A stretch of DNA of 64,000 nt from Selenomonas ruminantium subsp. lactilytica TAM6421 (GTDB taxonomy: Bacteria > Bacillota > Negativicutes > Selenomonadales > Selenomonadaceae), in the NCBI RefSeq assembly GCF_000284095.1, contig NC_017068.1, positions 2,108,001-2,172,000 of the forward strand, given 5' to 3'. Both the position numbers and the translations under genes were made by a program. Shown one piece after another: positions 1 through 9,479 of the stretch. Each line of letters opens with the position of its first letter. Position 1 is the stretch's first letter. The notes under the pieces were generated by a model. That model was given only the letters and a program-made list of their open reading frames with translations, was not told the origin of the DNA and did not search any database.

Positions 1-305
1 ATTTCGAGATTGTCAATCTTGATCATGCCAGCCTGCAAATAGAATTTGCCAAACAAAGGGCCAGCGGAGCCGCCGATTTCCGTGATACAGCGCATCCCTA
101 CATGCTGCAGGATCTCTCCCATATTGTCTTTATTAGCTTTTAATTCCGGCAGATCCCTCAGGATGATGCGGGCAAAGCGGGCCATATTCGTGCCATGGTC
201 GCCATCACCGATGACGTTATCCAAATGATTCAGTTCTTCCTCATGCTCGATGATATCCCTGCTGATTGCCTCCAGGGCATCCAGCATATAATCCTTTCCA
301 AACAT
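1..305 (-). CDS. dhaL: Dihydroxyacetone kinase subunit DhaL (partial)
   Basis: This is the ADP/ATP-binding subunit of dihydroxyacetone kinase, cut by the window edge after about 101 residues. The visible N-terminus begins MFGKDYMLDALEAISRDI and carries GDGDHGTNMARF, which contains the aspartates that hold the magnesium ions and nucleotide in DhaL; GGSAGPLFG follows. The start lies 14 bases after the dhaK stop, with an AAAGGAGGAC ribosome-binding site, so the two genes are co-transcribed. Whether the phosphate donor is ATP or a PTS protein (DhaM) cannot be told, because the next gene lies outside the window. Confidence 0.9.
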   Translation of the reverse strand, partial: MFGKDYMLDALEAISRDIIEHEEELNHLDNVIGDGDHGTNMARFARIILRDLPELKANKDNMGEILQHVGMRCITEIGGSAGPLFGKFYLQAGMIKIDNLE

Positions 306-319
306 ACAGACGTCCTCCT

Positions 320-1306
320 TTAACGCCTGATAACGGGCGTTGCCGCTGCCGCATCATAAAGTGCTTTCAAATGCGGATCCAGGCGCATCAGGCTGATTGA
401 AAAACCGCCCATTTCCATCGAAGTCATATAGTTGCCAATCATCGTGTCGTAAATCACGATTCCCTGTTCAGCCAGGTACTCATGCACGAATTCATTGATC
501 ACATAAAGCTCCATCAATGGTGTACCACCGAGACCATTGATCAGCACCACCACTTCGCTGTTCTCATAGTTGCAATCGAGCAGGATAAGCTCGAGCATCT
601 GCCGCGCCGTCTCCCTGGCATTCATCATTTCACAACGCACAACGCCCGGTTCACCATGCAATCCCATGCCGATTTCCATTTCCCGCTCCCCCAGCTCAAA
701 ACTGGGCTCGCCATCTGCCGGAATCACGCAGGGACGGCAGGCAACGCCCACCGTACGCAGGCCGCAAGCTGCCCATTCTGCCACTTTCTTTACGCCGTAC
801 AGATCTGTTCCCATTTCCGCTTCGGCTCCGGCAATCTTCAGGATCAGCACCACGCCAGCCAGACCGCGCCGCCCGACAGACTTATTTTTCTGCGTAGCTA
901 CGTCATCGGCTATGACAACGGAATCCACCGCAATGCCTTCCATCTGTGCCAGTTCCATCGCCATGCGGAAATTCAGCACATCGCCGGTATAGTTCACGAT
1001 AATGCAGAGCACACCTGCTTCCGTCTGTACTTCCCGGATTCCCTTCAATATCATATCCGGTGTAGGCGAAGAAAAAATCTTGCCAGGAATGGCTGCATCG
1101 AGCATTCCATAGCCCACATAACCGCTGGGAGCCGGCTCATGGCCGCAGCCGCAGCCAAAGGCCAGCGCGACTCGGTCCGTTCTCAGCTTCTGCCTGACCA
1201 TGACATTACAGTCCGGCAGCTGACGGAGAATCCCTGGCTTTGCCAAAGCCATTCCCCTTGCGACTTCAGCTTCCAGATTTTCCGGCTCGTTGATGAACTT
1301 CTTCAC
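320..1306 (-). CDS. dhaK: Dihydroxyacetone kinase subunit DhaK
   Basis: DhaK binds dihydroxyacetone through a hemiaminal to a histidine; here that is the His in GMGLHGEPG. The family block HEPAPSGYVGYGMLDAAIPG and SSPTPDMI are present, and the product (328 residues) has normal length. The longest frame starts at 1324, but I chose the GTG at 1306 because AGAGGTGAG lies just upstream and the protein then begins VKKFINEPENL, like other DhaK proteins. One oddity: the glycine-rich loop usually written GGGSGHEP reads GCGCGHEP here, so the substrate could differ from dihydroxyacetone. It heads a dhaK-dhaL operon. Confidence 0.9.
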   Translation of the reverse strand: MKKFINEPENLEAEVARGMALAKPGILRQLPDCNVMVRQKLRTDRVALAFGCGCGHEPAPSGYVGYGMLDAAIPGKIFSSPTPDMILKGIREVQTEAGVLCIIVNYTGDVLNFRMAMELAQMEGIAVDSVVIADDVATQKNKSVGRRGLAGVVLILKIAGAEAEMGTDLYGVKKVAEWAACGLRTVGVACRPCVIPADGEPSFELGEREMEIGMGLHGEPGVVRCEMMNARETARQMLELILLDCNYENSEVVVLINGLGGTPLMELYVINEFVHEYLAEQGIVIYDTMIGNYMTSMEMGGFSISLMRLDPHLKALYDAAAATPVIRR

Positions 1307-1413
1307 GACCTCACCTCTTTGCATATATCAGACAGAATTTTACCAATGTTCATTAATTCGTGCCGAGGTTTCTTTTTTCCTGCCTGCCGAAAAGTTTTTA
1401 CCGCAAAGAAAAA

Positions 1414-1441
1414 CTGCACAAAGTCTTTCGACCATGTGCAG
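1414..1441 (-). terminator. Intrinsic terminator after the DUF1294 gene
   Basis: Read on the minus strand, CTGCACA and TGTGCAG form a stem around an inner GTC-GAAA-GAC hairpin, followed by TTTTTC. It lies directly after the stop of the DUF1294 gene and before dhaK. Confidence 0.7.
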
Positions 1442-1448
1442 TATCGAT

Positions 1449-1721
1449 TTATTTCCAATGCAGATATACCAGCCCTGCCACCTGCAGCAGCAGAATCACC
1501 GGCACACCGTAACGGAATTTCAGATGCCTCGTCTTATGCCGGAAAACCTGCATAGCCAGCAAAGCCCCGATGCTGCCACCCAAGAGGGCCAACAACAGCA
1601 GTACTTTCTCCGGCACCCGCCAACTGTCCAGCTTGGCAAAGAGCTTATCGCCGCCGTAAACTACCAGAACCACTATGTTGATGATTGCTAGATACCAGTA
1701 AAATATTTCGTGCATGTTCAT
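1449..1721 (-). CDS. DUF1294 family membrane protein
   Basis: A 90-residue protein of the DUF1294 family, function unknown. The family signature is visible: YGGDKLFA, then WRVPEKVLLLLALLGG and FRHKTRHLKFRYG. Three hydrophobic stretches (about residues 6-22, 38-56 and 72-88) suggest an inner-membrane protein. AAAGGATAG supports the ATG at 1721. It starts 11 bases after the small gene at 1733-1939, so the two probably share a transcript, and a terminator follows. Confidence 0.8.
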   Translation of the reverse strand: MNMHEIFYWYLAIINIVVLVVYGGDKLFAKLDSWRVPEKVLLLLALLGGSIGALLAMQVFRHKTRHLKFRYGVPVILLLQVAGLVYLHWK

Positions 1722-1732
1722 AATACTATCCT

Positions 1733-1939
1733 TTATCCACCAAAATAACCAATCTGCCCGACAACATCCTTATTCTTTTCCTTGCATTCCAGGATGCGTT
1801 TATACAATCTTTTATAGTATTCCTTGTAAATCGGTTTCAGGGGACTCTCCTGAATGGCTTCCAGGGCTTCCACAAGTTCCAGATCCGAATACTGATGCGG
1901 GTGATGCATGACATCCACAGCTCGATGCAAGTCTTTCAT
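1733..1939 (-). CDS. Small hypothetical protein, 68 residues
   Basis: I do not recognise this protein. It is charged, probably helical, has no membrane segment or signal peptide, and ends GQIGYFGG. The ATG has a strong AGGAGGAAG ribosome-binding site, which is the main reason to call it real. It lies 11 bases upstream of the DUF1294 gene. The 130 bases between its start and the autotransporter remnant hold nothing I can name. Confidence 0.55.
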   Translation of the reverse strand: MKDLHRAVDVMHHPHQYSDLELVEALEAIQESPLKPIYKEYYKRLYKRILECKEKNKDVVGQIGYFGG

Positions 1940-2069
1940 GATGCGCTCTTCCTCCTACACAGAAATACACAGCTATCCCTATATTTGAATTCCATACGAG
2001 CGCTAAAAGTCCTGCCTGTTCATGCAAGTTCTTTGCTCATTTTGAAGTAATTCATTTTTGTGTGTCATT

Positions 2070-3945
2070 CTAAAATTTCCACATCAGTCCCAGACTGCCC
2101 GTAGCGCCTCTTTTATTGCCACAGGCTGCGGTTGCCCCCAAATTCAGCGTAAGATTGCTGTTTCGTGGCTGATACAGCCAGCCGAGCTCAAATATCCCCC
2201 GATTTCCCTTGAGACTTGGAACAGCTGTACTGTACCCTGCTATTGTGGCTCTGGCATCCCCAGCAAATTCGCGCTCGTAGTAAGCACCAATATAGCCCTT
2301 GCTGTCCGCATTGAAAGTATGCATCAGCCGGGTGCCAATCCTGAGGCGATGGCTGTCTACGGCTGAAAAATGATAGGTCTCGCCTGTGGTCAGGCGGACA
2401 GAATCGCTGCCTGTACGGCTGTAAAAATATTTGAGGAAAACATCCAGTTCATTGTTCCCCGCCAGCCTGAGAACCTTGCCCATTCCGAGATGCGCCCCCC
2501 AGTAATTACTGCTGGTATCATAGCCAACGGCTGTTCCCTCATAGCCCGTAAAATTACGGGAACTATAATCTGCCTTGGTTCTGCCGGCACGGAGACTCCC
2601 CTCGTAATACAAGCCTCTGTTTTCCTTCAAGCGGACAAATAGTGCACCTCCAGCATAGTCGCTATCCCCTTCGCCGTTCATATGCCCGTAATAGCTGTCA
2701 TAGCTGCCTTTTCCGTATTCTCCCACCAGGCCATAAAGCAATGTCCCTCTGTCCTTTTTGATTTCCATGGCGACGCCAAGAATGCCGCTGAAACCGCGGC
2801 TATCCACATGGGAGCCGGTCTGATAGCGGTACTTGCCGCCCTGCATAGCAAAGAATGGCGACCATTCGCCCTTAGCGGTATCATTTTCTGCTCCTGCTGC
2901 TTTTTCAGCCTGAGGCAATCCCTCTGCCGCCAGTAGGTCTGCCCCTCTGTTTAGAAAGGCTGACTGAGCTGCACGAGTCTCCACTGGAGATTTCGTCTCA
3001 CTGTTCACTTCCGCATCGCCCAGAACCGCTTGCAGATTGTGGGAATCTTTGTTAAGGCTGTAGCTGTATGTGAGGGAAACGCCCTGCCTCAACGTCCCTG
3101 CTGTCTGGCTGCCATAGCTCAGCGCCCCCTGCGAGGAAATGAGATTTATGGTCTGACCTCGAGAAAGCCTCCTCATAGATGCTTTCACTGGAAGCCAGGT
3201 CAGCCACTGCCCCGCCCGAAAGATTTACCGTATTGTTGCGCGCATCTCCATCGTCGGCCTTGCCACCCCAGATGAACGCCCGATAGCCGCCGATGGTACC
3301 GCCATTTACCGTTACCGTATTATTGTCGGTATTGCCTGTGCTATAAGCGCGTGCCCCAAAGAGGTAAACACCCTGTTCGAATGCACCGCCATTGACTGTG
3401 ACACGATTGCCTTTGGCATCGCTGCCTCTATTGCCAAGGCCGGCGGCAATGAATGTCTGCCCCTGAAAACTTCCCCATTCACCGTAACGTAGTTATCTGA
3501 GGCAACGTAGCCCTCATCCATGGCATTGCCGGCATAAATGCCGGCAGATTGCTTTGTCCCGGATTTATTGACGAAATTGCCGTCATTGATGATAAGTCCA
3601 TTGCCGATGGCACTGCCACTGCTCCTTGTGAGTCCGCTATAAAAATAATTGGAGTATTTCTCTGTACCGGAGGAGGTATCTCCATCGACCGTGTAAGTCC
3701 CCCCATTTATCGTTAAGGTACTGTTTGAGACTGTCCCCTCTTTCGTATAGGCATTAAAAAAACCACTGGTGGCCGCCATAATAACTGTAGTCCTTATCCA
3801 AAACCCACTTCACATCGGATACATTCCCTGTATTGCCGCCATCTCCAGAGCCATAATATGTCTGATCCTCCGCAGCGACTGTCCCAGAAACTGACAACCA
3901 GCAGAATACTGCCGCAGTCAACAATGCAACTTCTTTTTTTATCAT
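2070..3945 (-). pseudogene. Autotransporter, broken by three frameshifts
   Basis: Together the pieces make one type V autotransporter of about 620 residues. The order is: a signal peptide (MIKKEVALLTAAVFCWLSV..VAAE); a short passenger with repeated TVTVNGG-type adhesin strands; and a C-terminal beta-barrel ending in GLMWKF, with the terminal aromatic expected for BAM recognition. Reading is lost near 3760 (a run of seven T on the coding strand; six would restore WFFNAYTKEG), near 3455 (four G; five would restore RGQTFIAAG) and near 3170 (three T; two would restore EEASRGQTIN). Frames 1 and 3 agree, as do 2 and 4, so each event is a single-base indel. A good ribosome-binding site (AAAGGAG) precedes the start. 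Decay is most likely; homopolymer sequencing error or slippage is possible. Confidence 0.8.
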
Positions 3946-4202
3946 TAAAATTTAACTCCTTTCGGTACAAACTGGTGATGCAACGACCTTGGTACGGGCA
4001 TCCATCCTGCCTCTCCCTCTCTCTTCTTTTGAGTTCGGTAGCACCTGTTGCCGTGGCCCTTAAAATGTTGGTTTTGAAATAAACGCCCCAGGAACCACGC
4101 TGCCATCAAAGGCAGAGCCAATAAAGTGGGCATCAGACGCTTTACCATCAAGATGGCAAACAACACAAAGCCCAATAAAAGTAAGATCCACGCAACCCCC
4201 AT
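3945..4202 (-). pseudogene. N-terminal fragment of a polytopic permease
   Basis: The first 40 residues (MGVAWILLLLGFVLFAILMV, then KRLMPTLLALPLMAAWFLG) look like the first two helices of an ion or carboxylate permease. The remaining 45 residues (GHGNRCYRTQKKREGEAGW..) are unlike a membrane protein and seem to be read-through of unrelated sequence. I infer a 3'-truncated permease; the exact family is not certain. The stop overlaps the autotransporter start as TAATG, and the autotransporter ribosome-binding site lies in the last codons. I chose the ATG at 4202, six bases after GGAGGGG. Confidence 0.4.
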
Positions 4203-4296
4203 ATTCATCCCCTCCCTACTACATTAAATAAACCAATTTACTAATTATTTCGACAGGTATTAGGCGAATCCTCTTTCGTTGGTCACACATTATATG

Positions 4297-4325
4297 TTGA
4301 CTTTTCAGAAAAGACCATCTATTAT
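4297..4325 (+). promoter_or_regulatory. Promoter of the serine hydrolase gene
   Basis: TTGACT and TATTAT are separated by 17 bases, a good vegetative sigma-70/A promoter about 60 bases upstream of the hydrolase ATG. It lies in the divergent spacer between the permease fragment and the hydrolase. Confidence 0.65.
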
Positions 4326-4386
4326 AAAGGAAACATGCTACAGCCCAAGGCCGTTTGCATGAAAATCGAAAAAGGAGTTGAATGGG

Positions 4387-5763
4387 ATGAAGAAAAAAAT
4401 CACCACGATTGTACTGGCAATGTTCTGCCTGCTCATGAACAGCTGTCTGGCTATGAGCCAGGAAAGCAAAACCGATTTGGACAACGAGCTTGCCCAAATG
4501 GTTGGGGATACTGGCACGAAAGTGCCAGGGCTAGGGGTAATCGCCTTTAAGGATGGCAAGGAAGTTTACAGCAGCTTTCAAGGTTCAGCTATTATCGACA
4601 GCCAAAATCCACAAAAAAATCAACCCTTTACCCGCGAAAGTCGTTTTCGCGTAGCTTCCGTCTCCAAGATGTTTACCGTGTTCACGATTATGCAGCTGGT
4701 CGAACAGGGAAAACTTAACTTGGACGACGATGTGAGCAAATATTTGGGCTTCACGCTCAGAAACCCCAATTATCCGAATACGCCCATTACCGTGAGAATG
4801 CTGGCCTCTCACCAATCATCCCTGCGTGATGGCAAGATTTATAGCATTCCGCCACAGATGGGGCTGCAAGAATTCTTCCGTAAAGATGGCAAGTTCTATG
4901 AAGATGGCGCGCACTTTGCACCTGCCGGCCAGGAACCGGGCAAATACTTTGCCTACAGCAATCTGAATTACGGCCTGTTAGGAACCATCATCGAAAAAGT
5001 TACCGGCGAACGCTTTGACCAGTATCAAAAGAACCATATCTTAAAACAGCTGGATATAAAAGCGGATTATCTACCCAGTAATTTCAGCCAGAAGGAATTT
5101 AAGAAACTCGGCGCAGTTTATCAGAAAAAAGACACCGCCGGCGTCTGGAATGAAAAAGGTCCATGGCGCGCTACGCAGGATGGCTATCCACAGGGACAGC
5201 CGAAAAAAGATACTGTTGCCTTGCAGAACCCTTATGCCGAAAACTTCCAGGACACTTACAGTCTGAAGGATTATGTTCCCGGCACCAATGCTACGGTATT
5301 TTCCCCGGCAGGCGGCCTGCGGATTTCCTGTGGGGAACTTTCCCATACGCTTTCCATGCTGCTCAACGATGGTACCTACAAGGGCAAACAGGTGCTCTCC
5401 CCGGCTTCGGTTAAGACTATGCTGGGCCGCGAATGGATTTATGACGACAAAACCAAGAACGGCAACAACTATGGCGGCACGATTCTCTCCTATGGCTTGG
5501 GCATTTACCAGATGGACGGCAAGAGTACAGCCCGCTTCTGCAAAGACACGGAGATTGACCTGGTGGGACACACCGGTGAGGCTTTCGGTCTGCTCTCCAT
5601 GCTGGCCATCCGTCCGAACACCCAAGATGGCTATGTCTACATCATGAACGGTGAAGCCATTGAAGAGGACGAAGATGCACGCAGCGCCGGTAAATTCAGC
5701 AACAACTACATCTGGGAAGAAACCCTTGGCGATGCGATTTGCCGCAATGTGTTTGTCCGCTGA
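4387..5763 (+). CDS. Exported beta-lactamase-fold serine hydrolase
   Basis: A class C beta-lactamase/penicillin-binding-protein-like hydrolase of 458 residues. The three active-site elements are visible: SVSK (about residues 91-94, nucleophile Ser91), YSN (about 195) and HTG near residue 395. The N-terminus MKKKITTIVLAMFCLLMNSC is a signal peptide, so it acts outside the cytoplasmic membrane; the Cys at 20 might make it a lipoprotein, though the box (LMNSC) is poor. The chosen ATG follows AAAGGAG by nine bases; an in-frame TTG lies nine bases upstream. The substrate is unknown: D-Ala peptidase, esterase or amidase are more likely than antibiotic resistance. It is a single gene with its own promoter and a shared terminator. 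Confidence 0.85.
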   Translation: MKKKITTIVLAMFCLLMNSCLAMSQESKTDLDNELAQMVGDTGTKVPGLGVIAFKDGKEVYSSFQGSAIIDSQNPQKNQPFTRESRFRVASVSKMFTVFTIMQLVEQGKLNLDDDVSKYLGFTLRNPNYPNTPITVRMLASHQSSLRDGKIYSIPPQMGLQEFFRKDGKFYEDGAHFAPAGQEPGKYFAYSNLNYGLLGTIIEKVTGERFDQYQKNHILKQLDIKADYLPSNFSQKEFKKLGAVYQKKDTAGVWNEKGPWRATQDGYPQGQPKKDTVALQNPYAENFQDTYSLKDYVPGTNATVFSPAGGLRISCGELSHTLSMLLNDGTYKGKQVLSPASVKTMLGREWIYDDKTKNGNNYGGTILSYGLGIYQMDGKSTARFCKDTEIDLVGHTGEAFGLLSMLAIRPNTQDGYVYIMNGEAIEEDEDARSAGKFSNNYIWEETLGDAICRNVFVR

Positions 5764-5849
5764 TAAAACCAAATACCTGCTTTTGTGATGTAGCACAATG
5801 TGTATATGATGGAAATATAAACATCGGGATTATTGTCAATGTAATAAAA

Positions 5850-5900
5850 AAAGGGATTTCGACCTTGCCATTTTTTCTGGCAATTTGTCGAAATCCCTTT
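5850..5900. terminator. Bidirectional terminator between hydrolase and rlmD
   Basis: A 14-bp perfect stem (AAAGGGATTTCGAC with its complement at 5887-5900) encloses a second stem TTGCCA/TGGCAA. Runs of A and T on both sides let it serve both converging genes. Confidence 0.8.
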
Positions 5901-5922
5901 AGTATTGGAACTTCCAGCTTTT

Positions 5923-7296
5923 TTATTTATCTTTCCGTGACAGTAAACATACGCTCTCGACATGCGAAGTGCAGGGGAACATATCCACAGGCTGTACCTT
6001 TACGGCCTTGTAGCCCAGTTCGTCCAGGATGGCGATATCGCGGGCGAGGCTTGCGGGGTTGCAGGAAACGTAGACAATGCGTTCCGGCTGCATGTTGGCG
6101 AAGGTTTCAAGAACCGTGGGCGTACAGCCTGCGCGCGGCGGATCTACGACGACTACATCGGCACGAGTGCCCTGTTTGAAAAGGCGGGGCATGACCTTTG
6201 TGGCATCACCGACGATGAATTCAGCATTGCGCACATTGTTGTCCCGAGCGTTTTTCTGCGCGTCCAGGATCGCCGGCTTGACGATTTCGATGCCGATGAC
6301 GCTATGAGCCTTTTGCGCCAGGAACAGGGTAATCGTGCCCGTGCCGCAGTAAGCATCAATGACCGTTTCCTGACCAGTCAGATTGGCGTATTCCAGGGCC
6401 TTGCTGTAGAGCACTTCGGCCTGACTGGTATTGACCTGGAAGAAGGAGCGCGGAGAAATATGGAAGTTCAGGCGGCCAATGCTGTCCTGAATGGTCGGAC
6501 GGCCCCAGAGAAGTTTCGTATCGCGGCCCATAATGACGTTGTTATGGTAGGTCTGGATATTCTGATGAACGCTGACCACCTTGGGAAGTCTTGCCCGCAG
6601 CATTTTGACAAATTCTTTTTCCTTGGGCATGGTCTTGGTCGCCGTGACGATGACCACCATGATATCGCCGTTCCTACCCACGCGGCCCACCACATGGCGC
6701 AGCACGCCCGTATGCTTGTCCTCGTTGTAGACAGGGATATTCAGCTTGGTGACGATTTCCCTCACGGCATTGACCACTTCGTTGTTGCCTTCCTTCTGGA
6801 TATGGCAGTCGGTGGTGTCAATGATCTCATGGCTGCCCTGGGCAAAGCAGCCGATGATGGTCTTGCCCTTGTCGCGGCCAATGGGGAATTGCATCTTATT
6901 GCGGTAGTTCCAGGGCGTTGCCGCACCGATAGTCGGTTCCACATGTAAATCCGGCTGCTTGCCGATGCGGGTTACCGCATCGATGACCTGCTGGCGCTTG
7001 GCCTGCAGCTGGGCCATATAGTCGAGATGCTGCAGTTGGCAGCCACCGCACTTGTCGTAAATATCGCAAACAGGCTCTACGCGGTCAGCACTCTTGGTCA
7101 GGATTTCCTTCACATACCCCTTGGCATAGGTCTTCTTCACCTCATCAATGACCGTCAGCACCTTTTCCCCCGGCAAGGCATAGGGCACGAACACCGTAAA
7201 GTCTTCGTAGCGGCCTACGCCTTCCCCGCTGGTACCCAGCGTATTGATTGCGATTTCATAAGCTTTTCCTTTTTCGACGGGAACTTTTTTGCTCAT
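5923..7296 (-). CDS. rlmD: 23S rRNA (uracil-5-)-methyltransferase RlmD/RumA type
   Basis: This enzyme uses S-adenosylmethionine to methylate uridines of 23S rRNA. The order is an N-terminal TRAM domain (residues 8-65), a 4Fe-4S cluster motif CDIYDKCGGC with a later Cys in DTTDCHIQ, the SAM-binding DAYCGTGT, VVVDPPRAGC, and the catalytic Cys in YVSCNPASLARDI. Its 457 residues are normal. AGAGGTAAG supports the ATG. In Firmicutes one RlmCD enzyme often modifies both U747 and U1939, so the target could be one or both. It is followed by a strong terminator and preceded closely by the HAD phosphatase gene. Confidence 0.93.
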   Translation of the reverse strand: MSKKVPVEKGKAYEIAINTLGTSGEGVGRYEDFTVFVPYALPGEKVLTVIDEVKKTYAKGYVKEILTKSADRVEPVCDIYDKCGGCQLQHLDYMAQLQAKRQQVIDAVTRIGKQPDLHVEPTIGAATPWNYRNKMQFPIGRDKGKTIIGCFAQGSHEIIDTTDCHIQKEGNNEVVNAVREIVTKLNIPVYNEDKHTGVLRHVVGRVGRNGDIMVVIVTATKTMPKEKEFVKMLRARLPKVVSVHQNIQTYHNNVIMGRDTKLLWGRPTIQDSIGRLNFHISPRSFFQVNTSQAEVLYSKALEYANLTGQETVIDAYCGTGTITLFLAQKAHSVIGIEIVKPAILDAQKNARDNNVRNAEFIVGDATKVMPRLFKQGTRADVVVVDPPRAGCTPTVLETFANMQPERIVYVSCNPASLARDIAILDELGYKAVKVQPVDMFPCTSHVESVCLLSRKDK

Positions 7297-7312
7297 TTCT
7301 TACCTCTTTCGT

Positions 7313-7972
7313 TTAAAACTCTACCTTGTCAAACAATTCCATAGGGCTGTCTATGAGTATCTTCGCCCCATGCTCCACTAATTCCTCTTTTGGGCGGAAG
7401 CCCCAGGTCACACCAATAGCCAGCATGCCGGCATTCTTAGCCGTATCCATATCCACGCTGGTATCGCCAAAATAGGCCACTTTCTCAGGCTTTACGCCCA
7501 TCTTATCCGCAATCAGCAGGACCTTTTTCGGATCCGGCTTGCGCGGCAGGCCTTGGCAGTCGCCGATTACGGACATAAACATATCCTTAGGAAATAGTTT
7601 ATCCACGATAATGTCTGCCGCCGACTGATGCTTGTTGGTGCAGATGCCCAGAGGGATATTCTTATCCTGCAAGGTCTGCAGCATTTCCATAATGCCGGCA
7701 TAGCAATCGGTCTTATGGGTAAGATTGCGGTCATAGCAGGCTTTGTAATTGGCCAGTGCCTCATCCACAAAGGCTGCATCTGCGCCCTTTTCAGCGGGCA
7801 GACAGCGTTCCATAAGCTTGCGGGAGCCGTTGCCCACGAAATAGCGGTATTTGTCAATGTCATGGGTAGGATAGCCATAGCTTGTGAGCATTTCATTGGC
7901 ACTGTCGGCCAAATCAGCCAAAGAGTCAATCAGGGTGCCATCCAGATCGAAGATGGCGGCTTTGTATTGCAT
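7313..7972 (-). CDS. HAD-family phosphatase, phosphoglycolate phosphatase-like
   Basis: A 219-residue HAD hydrolase with motif I FDLDGTLIDS near the N-terminus, motif II ICTNK, the lysine in RKPDPKK, and motif IV YFGDTSVDMDTAKNAG. Gph-like enzymes remove phosphate from 2-phosphoglycolate, but PpaX- or nucleotidase-type substrates fit equally well. The ATG at 7972 follows AAAGGAG; the longer frame adds five residues without a site. Its stop is 16 bases from the rlmD start, so the two are probably co-transcribed. Confidence 0.85.
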   Translation of the reverse strand: MQYKAAIFDLDGTLIDSLADLADSANEMLTSYGYPTHDIDKYRYFVGNGSRKLMERCLPAEKGADAAFVDEALANYKACYDRNLTHKTDCYAGIMEMLQTLQDKNIPLGICTNKHQSAADIIVDKLFPKDMFMSVIGDCQGLPRKPDPKKVLLIADKMGVKPEKVAYFGDTSVDMDTAKNAGMLAIGVTWGFRPKEELVEHGAKILIDSPMELFDKVEF

Positions 7973-7999
7973 GATTTCTCCTTTCACAAAAGAAAATAC

Positions 8000-8020
8000 G
8001 CCTTCCCCTCCGGGGAAGGC
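8000..8020 (-). terminator. Terminator of the gatCAB operon
   Basis: GCCTTCCCC and GGGGAAGGC form a nine-pair stem with a three-base loop, 20 bases after the gatB stop, followed on the minus strand by a T-rich stretch. Confidence 0.75.
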
Positions 8021-8039
8021 TTTTATTCTACTGTTTTTA

Positions 8040-9479
8040 TCAGTTCAGTTTTTCAGCCAGCAGTTTGTTGACCATCTGCGGGTTGGCTTTGCCCTTGGAG
8101 GCTTTCATAACCTGACCTACGAGCGCGCCGATGGCTTTCTTGTTGCCGCTCTTGTAGTCGTCAACGGCCTTCTGATTGTTGGCGATAACCTCGTCCACAA
8201 TGCCTTCGATGGCCTTGGTGTCGGTAATCTGTACCAGGCCCTTGTCCTTGACGATTTTTTCCGGGCTGTCGGTGTTGGTCCACATTTCCTTGAATACCTT
8301 CTTGGCAATCTTGCCGGAAATGGTGTCCTTCATGATGAGCTGAATCATCTCGCCCAGGCGCTGTGCCTCAACGGGGGATTTGCTGATGTCGATGCCCTCG
8401 TCGTTGAGGTTCTTCAGCAGGTCGCCCATGATCCAGTTGGCGGCCAGCTTGGCATCGGCACCGGTAGCCACCACAGCATCAAAGTATTCCGCCATGGCCC
8501 GGGAGCTGGTGATGATGCCGGCATCGTAATCGGACAGGCCGAATTCTTCTTCGAGGCGGGCACGGCGGGCATCCGGCAGTTCCGGCAGCTCGCTGCGGTA
8601 CTTCTCGATGGTTTCTTCGCTGGTCACGATGGGTGGCAGGTCCGGTTCCGGCATATAGCGGTAGTCATGGGCATTTTCCTTGCTGCGCATGGAAAGGGTA
8701 ATGCCGCGGGCGGGGTCATAGGTGCGGGTTTCCTGCACGATATGGCCGCCGTCTTCGAGAACTTCCGTCTGACGCTCGATTTCGTAGTTGATGGCGTCTT
8801 CGAGGTTCTTGAAGGAGTTGATGTTCTTCATCTCCGTGCGGGTGCCGAGCTCTTTCGTGCCGACAGGGCGCAGGGAAACGTTGATATCTGCGCGCAGGTT
8901 GCCTTCTTCCATGCGGCAGTTGGACACATCGATGTATTCCATGATGGCCTTGATTTTTTCCATGTAAGCACGGGCTTCCTCAGCGGAGCTCATATCCGGC
9001 TCGGATACGATTTCGAGAAGGGGCACACCGGTGCGGTTGTAGTCCACGTTACTGGAGTTGGAATCCTTGATGGTGGTACCGGAATGTACCAGCTTGCCAG
9101 CGTCCTCCTCCATATGGATACGGGTCAGGCGGATGCATTTCTTCTCGCCGTTCACATCGATATCCACCCAGCCATGCTCTGCGATGGGCAGGTCGTACTG
9201 GGAGGTCTGCCAGTTCTTCGGCAGGTCAGGATAATAGTAGTTCTTGCGGTCGAACTTGCTGTACTTGTTGATTTCGCAGTTGGTAGCCAGGCCGGCCTTG
9301 ATGCCGAACTCCACCACCCGCTGGTTTACCGTGGGCAGCACCCCGGGCATACCCAGACATACAGGGCACACGTGGGTGTTCTGGTCAGCGCCGAACTCCG
9401 TGGCACAACCGCAGAAAATCTTGGTTTTCGTCTTTAATTCACAATGTATTTCCAGGCCAATGACGGCTTCGTACTTCAT
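8040..9479 (-). CDS. gatB: Asp-tRNA(Asn)/Glu-tRNA(Gln) amidotransferase subunit B
   Basis: GatB is the kinase/transferase subunit that activates misacylated Glu-tRNA(Gln) or Asp-tRNA(Asn) before amide transfer. The N-terminal hallmark [19 protein letters not shown] is present, as are CPVCLGMPG and [11 protein letters not shown], and the C-terminal YqeY-like tail ends [16 protein letters not shown]. Its 479 residues are normal. The ATG overlaps the gatA stop as TGATG, so the two are translationally coupled. It is the last gene of gatC-gatA-gatB. Confidence 0.96.
   Translation of the reverse strand: MKYEAVIGLEIHCELKTKTKIFCGCATEFGADQNTHVCPVCLGMPGVLPTVNQRVVEFGIKAGLATNCEINKYSKFDRKNYYYPDLPKNWQTSQYDLPIAEHGWVDIDVNGEKKCIRLTRIHMEEDAGKLVHSGTTIKDSNSSNVDYNRTGVPLLEIVSEPDMSSAEEARAYMEKIKAIMEYIDVSNCRMEEGNLRADINVSLRPVGTKELGTRTEMKNINSFKNLEDAINYEIERQTEVLEDGGHIVQETRTYDPARGITLSMRSKENAHDYRYMPEPDLPPIVTSEETIEKYRSELPELPDARRARLEEEFGLSDYDAGIITSSRAMAEYFDAVVATGADAKLAANWIMGDLLKNLNDEGIDISKSPVEAQRLGEMIQLIMKDTISGKIAKKVFKEMWTNTDSPEKIVKDKGLVQITDTKAIEGIVDEVIANNQKAVDDYKSGNKKAIGALVGQVMKASKGKANPQMVNKLLAEKLN

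Noticed and set aside
4387-5763. Antibiotic-resistance beta-lactamase
   Set aside because: The motifs fit the broad class C-like hydrolase family, most of whose members are peptidases or esterases. Nothing here marks a resistance gene.
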